Origin: CAYWPG01 sp964460035
GTDB taxonomy: Bacteria > Pseudomonadota > Gammaproteobacteria > Nitrococcales > AK92
Length of the DNA: 64,000 nucleotides
Direction: 5' to 3'
Assembly (NCBI GenBank): GCA_964460035.1
Contig: CAYWPG010000004.1
Span: 62,001-126,000, forward strand
Below are positions 26,964 through 35,505 of this stretch, in pieces. The position numbers and the translations under genes are program-made. The notes below the pieces were generated by a model. That model did not search any database, was not told where the DNA came from, and was given only the letters and a program-made list of their open reading frames with translations. Position 1 is the stretch's first letter. Every line of letters starts with the position of its first letter.

Positions 26964-27698
26964 CTAGCCCAGATCGCCTCCGAGCAGCTGTAACGCGGCC
27001 AGCGCAGCAACCCCGGCCGTTTCGGTGCGCAGCACACGCGGTCCTAGCCGCAGCGCCTTGAATCCGTGCCGCTCGGCTTGCTCCAGCTCTTCGGCGGTAA
27101 ACCCGCCTTCCGGTCCGATCAGAAGCGTAATGGGCTGTGCCGAGGTTACCCCAACATTCTTGAGCGTCAGATCGCCATCCGGCGCCAGAACCAGCCTTGC
27201 GTCGTGGGGCTCCAGCGCCGACAAGGCGGCTGCCAGCGGCCGGGGGCTGAGCAGTTCGGGCAGGGTGTTCCGGCCGCTTTGCTCGCATGCCGCGACGATA
27301 ACCCCCTGCCAGTGCTCGTGACGTTTCTGCAGCCTGTCGCCTGCCAGCTGTACCACGCTGCGCTCGGTAAAGACCGGCAAAACGCGTGCAACGCCAAGCT
27401 CTACCGCCTTTTGGATGGTGTAATCCATCCGTTCGCCCTTGGAGATGCCTTGTACCAGGGTGATGCGCAGCGGCGATTCGCGATCCACCGCGATCCTATT
27501 CAGCACTTGCAGCTCGGCGTCGCGGCGCTCCAGGCGCAGCACGCGCGCCGGATACTCCGCGCCGTCGCCGTTGAACAGGCGCACTGTATCGCCTGGACGC
27601 AATCTCAGCACACGCAGATGGTTCGCCGCGCTGGGCGGCAAGGAGATGGCCGTGCCGGGTAGCAGTTCGGCATCCAGGTAGATGTGGGGTCCTTTCAC
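26964..27698 (-). CDS. rsmE: 16S rRNA m3U1498 methyltransferase RsmE
   Basis: 244 aa. An N-terminal PUA-like domain (NHLRVLRLRPGDTVRLFNGDG) is followed by a SPOUT methyltransferase domain with a C-terminal knot (LLIGPEGGFTAEELEQA, LGPRVLRTETA). It methylates N3 of U1498 in 16S rRNA using SAM. I chose the GTG at 27698 because GAGAGGG overlaps the bioA stop at proper spacing and the protein then starts at the family N-terminus. It is the last gene of a bioA-rsmE pair, 11 bases apart. Confidence 0.94.
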   Translation of the reverse strand: MKGPHIYLDAELLPGTAISLPPSAANHLRVLRLRPGDTVRLFNGDGAEYPARVLRLERRDAELQVLNRIAVDRESPLRITLVQGISKGERMDYTIQKAVELGVARVLPVFTERSVVQLAGDRLQKRHEHWQGVIVAACEQSGRNTLPELLSPRPLAAALSALEPHDARLVLAPDGDLTLKNVGVTSAQPITLLIGPEGGFTAEELEQAERHGFKALRLGPRVLRTETAGVAALAALQLLGGDLG

Positions 27699-27709
27699 GG
27701 CAAGCCCTC

Positions 27710-29065
27710 TCAGACAGGCACTCCGGTAGCCAGCCCTATGCCCTCGGCCGCGACTTGCGCGGCCAGCTCGATCTGTTCGCGGCTGATGACGTAGGGCGGC
27801 ATCAGGTAGATGACATTGCCAAGCGGGCGCAGCAGCACGCCGCGGCTTAGAGCATGCTGATAGACCTTGAGACCTCGCCGCTCCTGCCATGGATAAGGTG
27901 TGCGGGTCGCTTTGTCCGCCACCATTTCTATGGCGAGTATCATCCCGGTTTGGCGGACTTCCCCCACATGCGGGTGCTCGGCCAGCGGAGCGCATGCCTT
28001 GCTCATGGCTTCGGCCAGTTGCCGATTCTGCCCGAGCACGTCGTTGTCGCGGAAAATGTCCAGGGTGGCGAGCGCCGCGCGGCAAGCGAGCGGGTTGCCG
28101 GTATAGCTGTGGGAGTGCAGGAAGGCGGTCCGCCGCTCGTAGTCGTCGTAGAACGCCTCGTAGATCTCCTCTGTGGCCAGCACTACTGCCAGCGGCAAAT
28201 AGCCGCCGGTCAGGCCCTTGGACAGGCACATGAAATCCGGGGCGATCCCGGCCTGCTCGCAAGCGAACAAGGTGCCGGTACGTCCGAAACCGACAGCGAT
28301 CTCGTCGGCGATGAGATGGACCTCGAAACGGTCGCAGGCCTCGCGCAGCAGCGTGAGATAACGGGGGTGATACATGCGCATGCCGCCGGCGCACTGTACT
28401 AGAGGCTCGACGATAACGGCGGCGGTTTCCTCGGCATGTCGCTCCAGTGCCGCTTCCATGGCGGCGAACATGCGCTCGGAGTGCTCCTCCCAGCTGCTGC
28501 CGGGCTCGCGTTCGAAACAGTCCGGCGACGGTACGGTAATGGCCTGCATCAGCAGGGGGTGGTAGGTGTCTTTGTAGAGCGCGACATCGCCCACCGCCAG
28601 CGCCCCCAAGGTCTCGCCGTGGTAGCTGTTGGAGAGCGTGATGAATTTGTGCTTGCCCTCGCGGCCCTTGTTGCGCCAGTAGTGGAAACTCATCTTCAGC
28701 GCGACTTCCACTGCCGCCGAGCCATTGTCGGCGTAGAAGCAGCGGGTAAGTCCCGGCGGGGCGAGCTTGATCAGTCGCTCCGAGAGCTCGACCACGGGGG
28801 CATGGGTGAAACCGGCCATGATCACATGTTCGAGCTGGTCGAGCTGATCCTTGATCGCCGTATTGATGCGCGGATTGCCATGGCCGAACAGGTTCACCCA
28901 CCAGGAGCTGATGGCGTCCAGGTAGCGGTTCCCTTCGAAGTCTTCTAGCCAGACCCCGGAGCCGCGCCGGATGGGGACCAGCGGTAACCACTCGTGGTCC
29001 TTCATCTGCGTGCAAGGGTGCCAGACGGCGGCAAGGTCGCGGGCGATCCAATCCGAGTTGCGCAT
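27710..29065 (-). CDS. bioA: Adenosylmethionine-8-amino-7-oxononanoate aminotransferase
   Basis: 451 aa PLP enzyme of biotin synthesis that uses S-adenosylmethionine as amino donor. Features are HPCTQMKDHEWLPLVPI near the N-terminus, SSWWVNLFGHGNP, the PLP region ADNGSAAVEVALKM, SYHGETLGAL, LIADEIAVGFGRTG and the PLP lysine in LSKGLTGGYLPLA. The ATG at 29065 gives the standard length, and 60 further in-frame residues upstream look non-coding. Other biotin genes are not nearby. The context with metF, ahcY and metK fits a SAM-linked group. Confidence 0.95.
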   Translation of the reverse strand: MRNSDWIARDLAAVWHPCTQMKDHEWLPLVPIRRGSGVWLEDFEGNRYLDAISSWWVNLFGHGNPRINTAIKDQLDQLEHVIMAGFTHAPVVELSERLIKLAPPGLTRCFYADNGSAAVEVALKMSFHYWRNKGREGKHKFITLSNSYHGETLGALAVGDVALYKDTYHPLLMQAITVPSPDCFEREPGSSWEEHSERMFAAMEAALERHAEETAAVIVEPLVQCAGGMRMYHPRYLTLLREACDRFEVHLIADEIAVGFGRTGTLFACEQAGIAPDFMCLSKGLTGGYLPLAVVLATEEIYEAFYDDYERRTAFLHSHSYTGNPLACRAALATLDIFRDNDVLGQNRQLAEAMSKACAPLAEHPHVGEVRQTGMILAIEMVADKATRTPYPWQERRGLKVYQHALSRGVLLRPLGNVIYLMPPYVISREQIELAAQVAAEGIGLATGVPV

Positions 29066-29158
29066 ATGCTGTTCCCCGTTGGCCGGCCGAATCTCCGTTG
29101 CCGGCAGGGCCGCGGCGTCCTCCCTGAGCCTGGTGTTAAAGAGCTTGCTAGCAAGGGG

Positions 29159-29194
29159 ATTGTGTGGAACGCCGCAGGCGGCGTTCCACACAAT
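29159..29194 (-). terminator. Near-perfect 36-bp palindromic hairpin after metF
   Basis: Arms of 16 bp (29159-29174 and 29179-29194), extendable to leave a 2-base loop. It begins 5 bases after the metF stop and has no T-tract after it. A 12-bp palindrome CTTGCTAGCAAG lies just beyond. It is probably the metF transcript end and separates metF from bioA. Confidence 0.6.
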
Positions 29195-29198
29195 TAGG

Positions 29199-30062
29199 TC
29201 ATGCTTGGCTCTCGCCGAGCTTGAGGTTGTGCCAGATCGCTTCAACGATGGGGGCCTGGTTCATCGAGTAAAAATGCAGGCCCGGGGCGCCGCCATCGAG
29301 CAGGCGCTGACACATCTCGCTGACGAAGTCGATGCCCAATGCGACGATGGACTCGCGATCGTCGGCAAACGCCTCCAGCCGCTTGCGCAGCCAGCGCGGT
29401 ATTTCGGCTCCGCAGGCGTCGGAGAAGCGCGCCAGCTGCTTGTAGTTGGAAATGGGCATGATGCCCGGCACGATAGGCAAGTCCACTCCAACGCTCTCGC
29501 ACGCATCCACGAAGCGGAAGTAGGCGTCGGTGTTGAAGAAATACTGGGTGATCGCCGCATCGGCACCGGCCTGCACCTTGCGCTTGAAGTTGGCGAGGTC
29601 GGTTTCGTAGCTGTCGGCCTGTGGATGGACCTCCGGGTAACAAGCCACTTCGATGTGGAAATGGTCGCCGGTCTCGGCGCGAATGAACTCGATGAGTTCG
29701 TTCGCGTAGCGGAACTCGCCGGCGGAATGGGTGCCGGAGGGCAGATCGCCCCGCAGTGCGACCAGGCGGCGAATGCCGTGCCCCCGATACTCGTTGAGTA
29801 TCTCGCGAATGCTCTCTTGGGTGGAGCCGATGCAGGAGAGGTGCGGTGCGGCTTCCACTCCCGAGGTCCGCTGAATCTCCACCACGGTTTCGAAGGTGCG
29901 ATCGCGGGTGGAGCCGCCGGCGCCGAAAGTCACCGAGAAGAAGCGCGGTTTGAGCTGCGCCAGCCGGGTCCAGGTGGCGCGCAGATTCTCGGCGCCCTGC
30001 GCGGTGCGCGGGGGGAAAAATTCGAAGCTGAAACTGCGCGGATATTGCTTCTGTGTTTGCAT
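29199..30062 (-). CDS. metF: 5,10-Methylenetetrahydrofolate reductase
   Basis: 287 aa FAD-dependent barrel enzyme that makes 5-methyl-THF for methionine synthase. FSFEFFPPRT near residue 10, SVTFGAGGSTRDRT, VALRGDLP, DAAITQYFFNTDAYFRFVDAC and VPGIMPISNY are all family signatures. The start at 30062 fits the usual N-terminus, and an ATG 57 bases upstream adds unrelated sequence. It lies after ahcY in the leftward metK-ahcY-metF order, with 154 bases including a hairpin between them. Confidence 0.95.
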   Translation of the reverse strand: MQTQKQYPRSFSFEFFPPRTAQGAENLRATWTRLAQLKPRFFSVTFGAGGSTRDRTFETVVEIQRTSGVEAAPHLSCIGSTQESIREILNEYRGHGIRRLVALRGDLPSGTHSAGEFRYANELIEFIRAETGDHFHIEVACYPEVHPQADSYETDLANFKRKVQAGADAAITQYFFNTDAYFRFVDACESVGVDLPIVPGIMPISNYKQLARFSDACGAEIPRWLRKRLEAFADDRESIVALGIDFVSEMCQRLLDGGAPGLHFYSMNQAPIVEAIWHNLKLGESQA

Positions 30063-30170
30063 GGGCAGTGAATCCCGCAAAGGGTCGAGCTTGCGCGCCC
30101 GCCGCTCTGGCGGCAGCACCCAGCGATGCCAGGGCTAGTGGGGTGCGCCATTGCCGACAAGAGCCTGTAT

Positions 30171-30208
30171 CGCCCACTGGCAGCGGCATGTAGCCACCGC
30201 CAGTGGCG
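30171..30208 (-). terminator. Hairpin after ahcY
   Basis: Stem CACTGGC/GCCAGTG with an outer CGC/GCG pair and one bulge, 9 bases past the ahcY stop. There is no strong T-tract. It is probably a transcript end or processing hairpin between ahcY and metF. Confidence 0.45.
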
Positions 30209-30216
30209 CACTGCGT

Positions 30217-31527
30217 TCAGTAACGGTAAGTGTCGCTCTTGTACGGTCCGTCTACTGGTACGCCGATGTACTTCGCCTGAGCTTCGGTCAGCCGAGTGAG
30301 CTTGGCGCCGATCTTCTCCAGGTGCAGCCGGGCGACCTTCTCGTCCAGGTGCTTGGGCAGTACGTAAACCTTGTTCTCGTACTTGCCATGGCTGTTCCAA
30401 AGCTCGATCTGAGCCAACACCTGGTTGGTGAACGAGGCGGACATCACGAAACTCGGGTGGCCGGTGGCGCAGCCAAGGTTCACCAGGCGCCCCTCAGCGA
30501 GCAGAATGATCCGCTTCCCGTCAGGGAAGATCACATGATCGACCTGCGGCTTGATGTTCTCCCACGGATACTGGCGCAGCGAGGCGACGTCGATTTCGTT
30601 GTCGAAGTGCCCGATGTTGCAGACGATCGCCTGGTTCTTCATGGCCTTCATGTGCTCATGGGTGATCACATGATAATTTCCGGTGGCCGTTACGAAGATA
30701 TCGGCGACAGGCGCGGCCTCTTCCATGGTGACGACGCGATAGCCTTCCATCGCTGCCTGCAAGGCGCAAATGGGGTCGATTTCGGTCACCCAGACCGTGG
30801 CGCCAAGGCCGCGCAGGGACTGGGCGCAACCCTTGCCTACGTCGCCGAAACCGCATACTACGGCGATCTTGCCGGCAATCATTACGTCGGTGGCGCGCTT
30901 GATCCCGTCCACCAGCGACTCGCGGCAGCCGTAGAGGTTGTCGAACTTGGACTTGGTAACCGAGTCGTTGACGTTGAAGGCCGGGCACTTGAGCGTGCCG
31001 TCGCGGGCCATCTCGTAGAGGCGCAGCACACCAGTGGTGGTTTCCTCGGACACGCCCCGGATGTCCTTCAGCAATTCCGGGTATTTCTGGTGCACAAGCT
31101 GGGTGAGGTCGCCGCCGTCATCGAGCAGCATATTCGGCTTCCAGCCGTTCGGCCCCTCCAAGGTGCGCTCTATGCACCACCAGTACTCTTCCTCGGTCTC
31201 GCCCTTCCAGGCGAACACGGGCACGCCGCTGGCGGCGATCGCCGCGGCGGCGTGATCCTGGGTGGAGAAAATATTGCAGGAGGACCAGCGCACCTCCGCA
31301 CCGAGCGCGGTCAGCGTCTCGATCAGCACGGCCGTCTGTATGGTCATGTGCAGGCAGCCGGCGATGCGCGCGCCTTTGAGAGGTTGCTGTTGCGCGTACT
31401 CTTCGCGCAAGGCCATCAGCCCGGGCATCTCGGTTTCGGCAATGGCAATCTCGCGCCTGCCCCAGTCGGCCAGGTTGATGTCGGCGACTTTGTAGTCGGC
31501 GTTGTTCTCGTTAACGACAGCGTTCAT
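30217..31527 (-). CDS. ahcY: Adenosylhomocysteinase
   Basis: 436 aa NAD-dependent hydrolase that splits S-adenosylhomocysteine into adenosine and homocysteine, removing the inhibitory product of SAM methyltransferases. It shows AGCLHMTIQTAVLIETL, WSSCNIFSTQDHAAAAIA, the NAD motif VCGFGDVGKGCAQSLRG and the C-terminal KSDTYRY, identical in kind to the strongly conserved K-x-x-x-Y end of the family. The start at 31527 matches the family. An SAH riboswitch lies in its leader, so expression should rise when SAH accumulates. Confidence 0.97.
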   Translation of the reverse strand: MNAVVNENNADYKVADINLADWGRREIAIAETEMPGLMALREEYAQQQPLKGARIAGCLHMTIQTAVLIETLTALGAEVRWSSCNIFSTQDHAAAAIAASGVPVFAWKGETEEEYWWCIERTLEGPNGWKPNMLLDDGGDLTQLVHQKYPELLKDIRGVSEETTTGVLRLYEMARDGTLKCPAFNVNDSVTKSKFDNLYGCRESLVDGIKRATDVMIAGKIAVVCGFGDVGKGCAQSLRGLGATVWVTEIDPICALQAAMEGYRVVTMEEAAPVADIFVTATGNYHVITHEHMKAMKNQAIVCNIGHFDNEIDVASLRQYPWENIKPQVDHVIFPDGKRIILLAEGRLVNLGCATGHPSFVMSASFTNQVLAQIELWNSHGKYENKVYVLPKHLDEKVARLHLEKIGAKLTRLTEAQAKYIGVPVDGPYKSDTYRY

Positions 31528-31548
31528 CCGAAGGACTCCCTGTTTCTG

Positions 31549-31621
31549 TAAGCGTCGTTTACAAGACCGCGCGGCGTTCCGAGCCTGGCAGCGGCTTGCC
31601 GCTGTTGCAACGCTTCTCGGA
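31549..31621 (-). promoter_or_regulatory. S-adenosylhomocysteine (SAH) riboswitch upstream of ahcY
   Basis: Read leftward, the leader has CCGAGAAGCGTTGCAAC, a stem CAGCGGC-AA-GCCGCTG (31589-31604), then GCCAGGCTCGG, and further on AAACGACGCTT about 22 bases before the ahcY start. P1 forms between CCGAG (31616-31620) and CTCGG (31579-31583). The AAGCG near the 5' end can pair with CGCTT near the 3' end, the long-range pairing of this riboswitch. Sequence, pairing and position before ahcY all agree with the SAH riboswitch class, which turns the gene on when SAH binds. Confidence 0.9.
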
Positions 31622-31759
31622 CGTCGCGATTCGACTATTCGAGCGCCTTGGACGCGCCGGGCAGGGGCCGGTACCGCCAAGGCTAGAGGTACGCTGCGCC
31701 GGGATCTTCTGCGCGTATCGGCGCATGATCCGCCGCCCTCGGCGTACGTGGCGTAGCGA

Positions 31760-31790
31760 ACCGAGAAAGTCCGCGAGGGACTTTCTCGGT
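31760..31790 (-). terminator. Hairpin after metK
   Basis: A 13-bp perfect stem (31760-31772 with 31778-31790) and a 5-base loop, about 55 bases past the metK stop and ahead of the SAH riboswitch. It has no T-tract. It probably separates metK transcription from ahcY. Confidence 0.55.
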
Positions 31791-31844
31791 ATCTCCCTCA
31801 GAGACGCGAGACTGCCTGCGGCCGGCGACGGCCCCAGGCAAGTG

Positions 31845-33002
31845 TTACAGGCCGGCAGCGTCTCGCAGTGCGGCCGCTTTGTCGGTGCTCTCCCAGCTGA
31901 ACTCCGGCTCCTCGCGGCCAAAGTGCCCGTAGGCAGCTGTCTTGGTGTAAATCGGCCGGATCAGGTCGAGCATGCGCGTGATGCCGAACGGGCGCAGGTC
32001 GAAGTGCTCGCGGACCAGTTCGACGATGCGAGCGTCCGATACGCGACCGGTGCCGAAGGTGTTCACGCTGATAGAGGTAGGCTCGGCGACGCCGATGGCA
32101 TACGAGACCTGGATCTCGCAGCGATCCGCCAGACCGGCGGCTACGATGTTCTTGGCTACGTAGCGGCCGGCGTACGCTGCCGAGCGATCGACCTTGGAGG
32201 GGTCCTTGCCGGAGAAGGCCCCGCCGCCGTGGCGGGCCATGCCGCCATAGGTGTCGACGATGATCTTGCGTCCGGTCAGCCCGCAGTCGCCCATCGGCCC
32301 GCCGATCACGAAGCGTCCAGTCGGGTTGATGTAGTAGCGGGTGTCCTTGGTGATCCAGTGCTCCGGCAGCACCGGTTTGATGATCTCGTCCATCACCGCC
32401 TCGCGCAGCGTCTCGGTACTCACCTCTTCGCTGTGCTGGGTGGAGAGCACGACCGCATCAATGGCCACCGGCTTGCCGTCTTCGTAGCGCAGGGTGATTT
32501 GGCTCTTCGCGTCGGGGCGCAGCCAGGGCAAAGCGCCGCTACGGCGTACTTCGGCCTGGCGCTTGACCAGACGGTGAGCAAGCGTGATCGGTGCCGGCAT
32601 CAGCACGTCCGTTTCGTTGGACGCGTAGCCGAACATCAGCCCCTGGTCGCCAGCGCCCTGCTCCTCGGGGGTGTCGCGGTCCACGCCTTGGGCGATGTCG
32701 GGCGACTGCTTGCCGATGCAGTTCAGCACCCCGCAGGTCTCCCAGTCGAAGCCCATGGCCGAGGAGTTGTACCCGATCTCGCGTACCGTCTGCCGCGCGA
32801 TCGCCTCGAAGTCCACGTTCGCGCTGGTGGTAATCTCTCCGGCAAGAATGATCATGCCGGTCTTCACTAACGTTTCGCAGGCGACGCGAGCATTTTTGTC
32901 CTGCGCCAGGATAGCGTCCAGCACCGCGTCCGATATCTGATCGGCCATCTTGTCGGGATGGCCTTCGGAAACCGATTCCGACGTAAAGAGGAAATCGCTC
33001 AC
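31845..33002 (-). CDS. metK: S-adenosylmethionine synthetase
   Basis: 385 aa, full length. It makes SAM from methionine and ATP in the cytoplasm. FTSESVSEGHPDKMADQISD at the start, the signature GAGDQGLMFGYA near residue 115 and the second signature GGGAFSGKDPSKVDRSAAY are intact. The start is GTG at 33002 with GAGGAGGA 7 bases upstream. It heads the metK-ahcY-metF group on this strand and is divergent from tkt. I saw no SAM riboswitch in front of it. Confidence 0.97.
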   Translation of the reverse strand: MSDFLFTSESVSEGHPDKMADQISDAVLDAILAQDKNARVACETLVKTGMIILAGEITTSANVDFEAIARQTVREIGYNSSAMGFDWETCGVLNCIGKQSPDIAQGVDRDTPEEQGAGDQGLMFGYASNETDVLMPAPITLAHRLVKRQAEVRRSGALPWLRPDAKSQITLRYEDGKPVAIDAVVLSTQHSEEVSTETLREAVMDEIIKPVLPEHWITKDTRYYINPTGRFVIGGPMGDCGLTGRKIIVDTYGGMARHGGGAFSGKDPSKVDRSAAYAGRYVAKNIVAAGLADRCEIQVSYAIGVAEPTSISVNTFGTGRVSDARIVELVREHFDLRPFGITRMLDLIRPIYTKTAAYGHFGREEPEFSWESTDKAAALRDAAGL

Positions 33003-33455
33003 CCCTAGTCCTCCTCAAAGGTCCCGCGAGCGGGGGGTTGATTGTTCGTAGACGAGTCGGCGGCGCGGTGGGTCGTCGACTCAGAACTTAGCTCTTAGCG
33101 TCACCGAACCGCGAATTGTAGCGTTACTATCTTCTTATTGCGACTGCAGCAAACTTGCCGCTATCCGCCCTTGCCCCTGACAGAAAACTTCGGGAAAATT
33201 CGCGGTTTAATCGTCAGGGATGCATCTTGCTGGACTCTGCGTCACGTAAGCGGGGCACAGCGCGATGCACTCCCATTGGCTGCGTGCTCGGCAGGCGCTT
33301 ACCTGGGCGTTGCTCACCTGGCCCGCCTACGGCAGATGTTCCTGTCCCTTTATGAGGGGGAGGAGGCAGCGCGCCAAGGGCGAGTTTCAGGAGGCTCGAT
33401 CAAGCAAGGCGGTTCGAGACGCTGACGATTTCACATCATTGGAGATACTGTAGTT
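33003..33455. other. Divergent spacer between metK and tkt
   Basis: 453 bases that should hold the promoters of metK (leftward) and tkt (rightward). I find no convincing gene. A 95-codon open frame at 33138-33425 has no good start or family resemblance. No known riboswitch was recognised. Confidence 0.5.
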
Positions 33456-35450
33456 ATGCCATCGCGCCGCGACCTCGCCAATGCCATCCGCGCCCTCAGC
33501 ATGGATGCCGTTCAACGGGCCAATTCCGGCCATCCAGGGGCTCCCATGGGGATGGCGGACATCGCCGAGGTCCTCTGGAACGACTTCCTCAAGCATAATC
33601 CCGCCAACCCCCGCTGGTTCAACCGTGACCGTTTCGTGCTTTCTAACGGCCATGGCTCGATGCTCATATACAGCTTGCTGCACCTCTCCGGCTACGATCT
33701 GAGCATCGACGATCTGAAGAATTTCCGCCAGCTGCACTCCAAGACGCCGGGGCACCCGGAATACGGTTATACACCGGGCGTGGAAACCACTACCGGACCG
33801 CTGGGGCAGGGGCTTGCGAACGCGGTGGGCATGGCCATCGCGGAGAAAGTGCTAGGCGGGCAGTTCAATCGTCCCGGGCACACGCTGGTCGATCATTACA
33901 CCTATGTCTTCCTCGGCGATGGCTGCCTGATGGAAGGCATCTCCCACGAAGCCTGCAGCCTTGCCGGCACGCTGGGGCTGGGCAAGTTGATCGGCTTCTA
34001 CGACGATAACGGCATTTCCATCGATGGCAGGGTCGAGGGCTGGTTCACCGACGATACCCCTGCCCGCTTCGAGGCTTACGGCTGGCACGTAGTGCGCGAC
34101 GTCGACGGCCACGATGCCGAGATGATCAAGCGCGCGATCGAAGAGGCCCGCAGCGTTACCGACAAGCCCTCGCTGATCTGCTGCAAGACCATCATTGGCT
34201 TCGGCGCGCCCAACGTTTGCGGCACCCATGGCGTGCACGGCGCGCCGCTGGGCGCGGAGGAAATCCAGGCTACGCGGGAGTTCCTGGGCTGGCCCCACGC
34301 GCCGTTTGAGATCCCCGACGAGATTTATAAGGCGTGGGATGCCCGGGAACGCGGCGCGCGGGCCGAGGCCGAATGGAAAGAGGTCTTCAACGATTACAAG
34401 CGCGCCCATCCGGAGCTGGCGGCGGAGTTCGAACGCCGCATCCGCGGCAAGCTGCCCGGTTCCTGGCAGCGGGTGGTGGACGAGAGTCTCAAGCAAATCA
34501 ACGATCAGGCCGCATCCATCGCGACGCGCAAGGCGTCCGAGAACGCCCTCAACGCGCTGGGGCCGTTCTTGCCGGAGCTGATCGGCGGCTCCGCCGATCT
34601 GACCAGCTCCAACAACACCTGGTGGAAGGACTGCACGCCGGTTACCCGCACGGCGGACGATGGCAATTACATTTTCTACGGGGTGCGCGAGTTCGCGATG
34701 TCGGCCATCATGAACGGCATAGCGCTGCACGGGGGCTTTGTGCCCTATGGCGGCACTTTCCTCGTGTTCTCCGACTATGCCCGCAACGCCGTACGCATGG
34801 CGGCGCTGATGAAGATCCGCAGCGTGTTCGTCTATACCCACGACTCTATCGGCCTGGGCGAGGACGGACCGACTCATCAGCCCATAGAGCACCTGGCATC
34901 TTTGCGCATGATCCCCAATATGAGCCTATGGCGGCCTTGTGATGCGGTCGAGTCCCTGGTGGCCTGGCAGGCAGCGATAGAGCGCCGCGATGGCCCCACG
35001 TGTCTGATCTTTTCGCGCCAGAACCTGCCGCACCAGCCCCGTGACGAGCAGCAGTTGCAGCGGATCCGCCGCGGTGGCTATGTGTTGCGCGACTGCGAGG
35101 GCGTGCCCGAGGCGATCATCATCGCGACCGGTTCGGAAGTCGCGCTGGCGGTGGCCGCTGCTGAACAGCTCAACGGCAAGGGACGGCGAGTGCGAGTGGT
35201 CTCCATGCCCTCCACCGATACCTTCGAGGCCCAGGATAAGGACTACCGCGACAGTGTGCTGCCTCCGTCCGTGAGGGCGCGGGTCGCGGTGGAGGCCGGC
35301 GCGCCGGACGGCTGGCTCAAGTATGTGGGGCTGGAAGGGCGAGTGATCGGGATGACCACCTTTGGCGAATCGGCACCGGCGGCAGAGCTGTTCCAGCACT
35401 TCGGTCTTACCCCGGAGCGGGTTGTCGAGGCAGTGGAGGCCGTGCTGTAA
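33456..35450 (+). CDS. tkt: Transketolase
   Basis: 664 aa thiamine-diphosphate enzyme of the pentose phosphate pathway. The N-terminal ANAIRALSMDAVQRANSGHPGAPMGMADIAEVLW, the ThDP motif LGDGCLMEGISHEACSLAG through GFYDDNGISIDG, THDSIGLGEDGPTHQP and the C-terminal sugar-binding part are all intact. It opens the glycolytic cluster tkt-gapA-pgk-pyk. gapA begins 55 bases after its stop. In many gammaproteobacteria fba ends this cluster, but it is not present in this window. Confidence 0.97.
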   Translation: MPSRRDLANAIRALSMDAVQRANSGHPGAPMGMADIAEVLWNDFLKHNPANPRWFNRDRFVLSNGHGSMLIYSLLHLSGYDLSIDDLKNFRQLHSKTPGHPEYGYTPGVETTTGPLGQGLANAVGMAIAEKVLGGQFNRPGHTLVDHYTYVFLGDGCLMEGISHEACSLAGTLGLGKLIGFYDDNGISIDGRVEGWFTDDTPARFEAYGWHVVRDVDGHDAEMIKRAIEEARSVTDKPSLICCKTIIGFGAPNVCGTHGVHGAPLGAEEIQATREFLGWPHAPFEIPDEIYKAWDARERGARAEAEWKEVFNDYKRAHPELAAEFERRIRGKLPGSWQRVVDESLKQINDQAASIATRKASENALNALGPFLPELIGGSADLTSSNNTWWKDCTPVTRTADDGNYIFYGVREFAMSAIMNGIALHGGFVPYGGTFLVFSDYARNAVRMAALMKIRSVFVYTHDSIGLGEDGPTHQPIEHLASLRMIPNMSLWRPCDAVESLVAWQAAIERRDGPTCLIFSRQNLPHQPRDEQQLQRIRRGGYVLRDCEGVPEAIIIATGSEVALAVAAAEQLNGKGRRVRVVSMPSTDTFEAQDKDYRDSVLPPSVRARVAVEAGAPDGWLKYVGLEGRVIGMTTFGESAPAAELFQHFGLTPERVVEAVEAVL

Positions 35451-35505
35451 CAAAGGCGGCATGGACCGGTCGTAAAGAGACGTTTATCAACACGCGGAGA
35501 GCGAG

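Noticed and set aside
26964..29051. A 695-codon fusion of rsmE with upstream sequence
   Set aside because: The upstream part is the out-of-frame shadow of bioA. rsmE begins at GTG 27698 with its own ribosome site.
33138..33425. 95-codon open frame between metK and tkt
   Set aside because: No good start codon or ribosome site, no recognisable family features, and it sits in a region that must hold two promoters.
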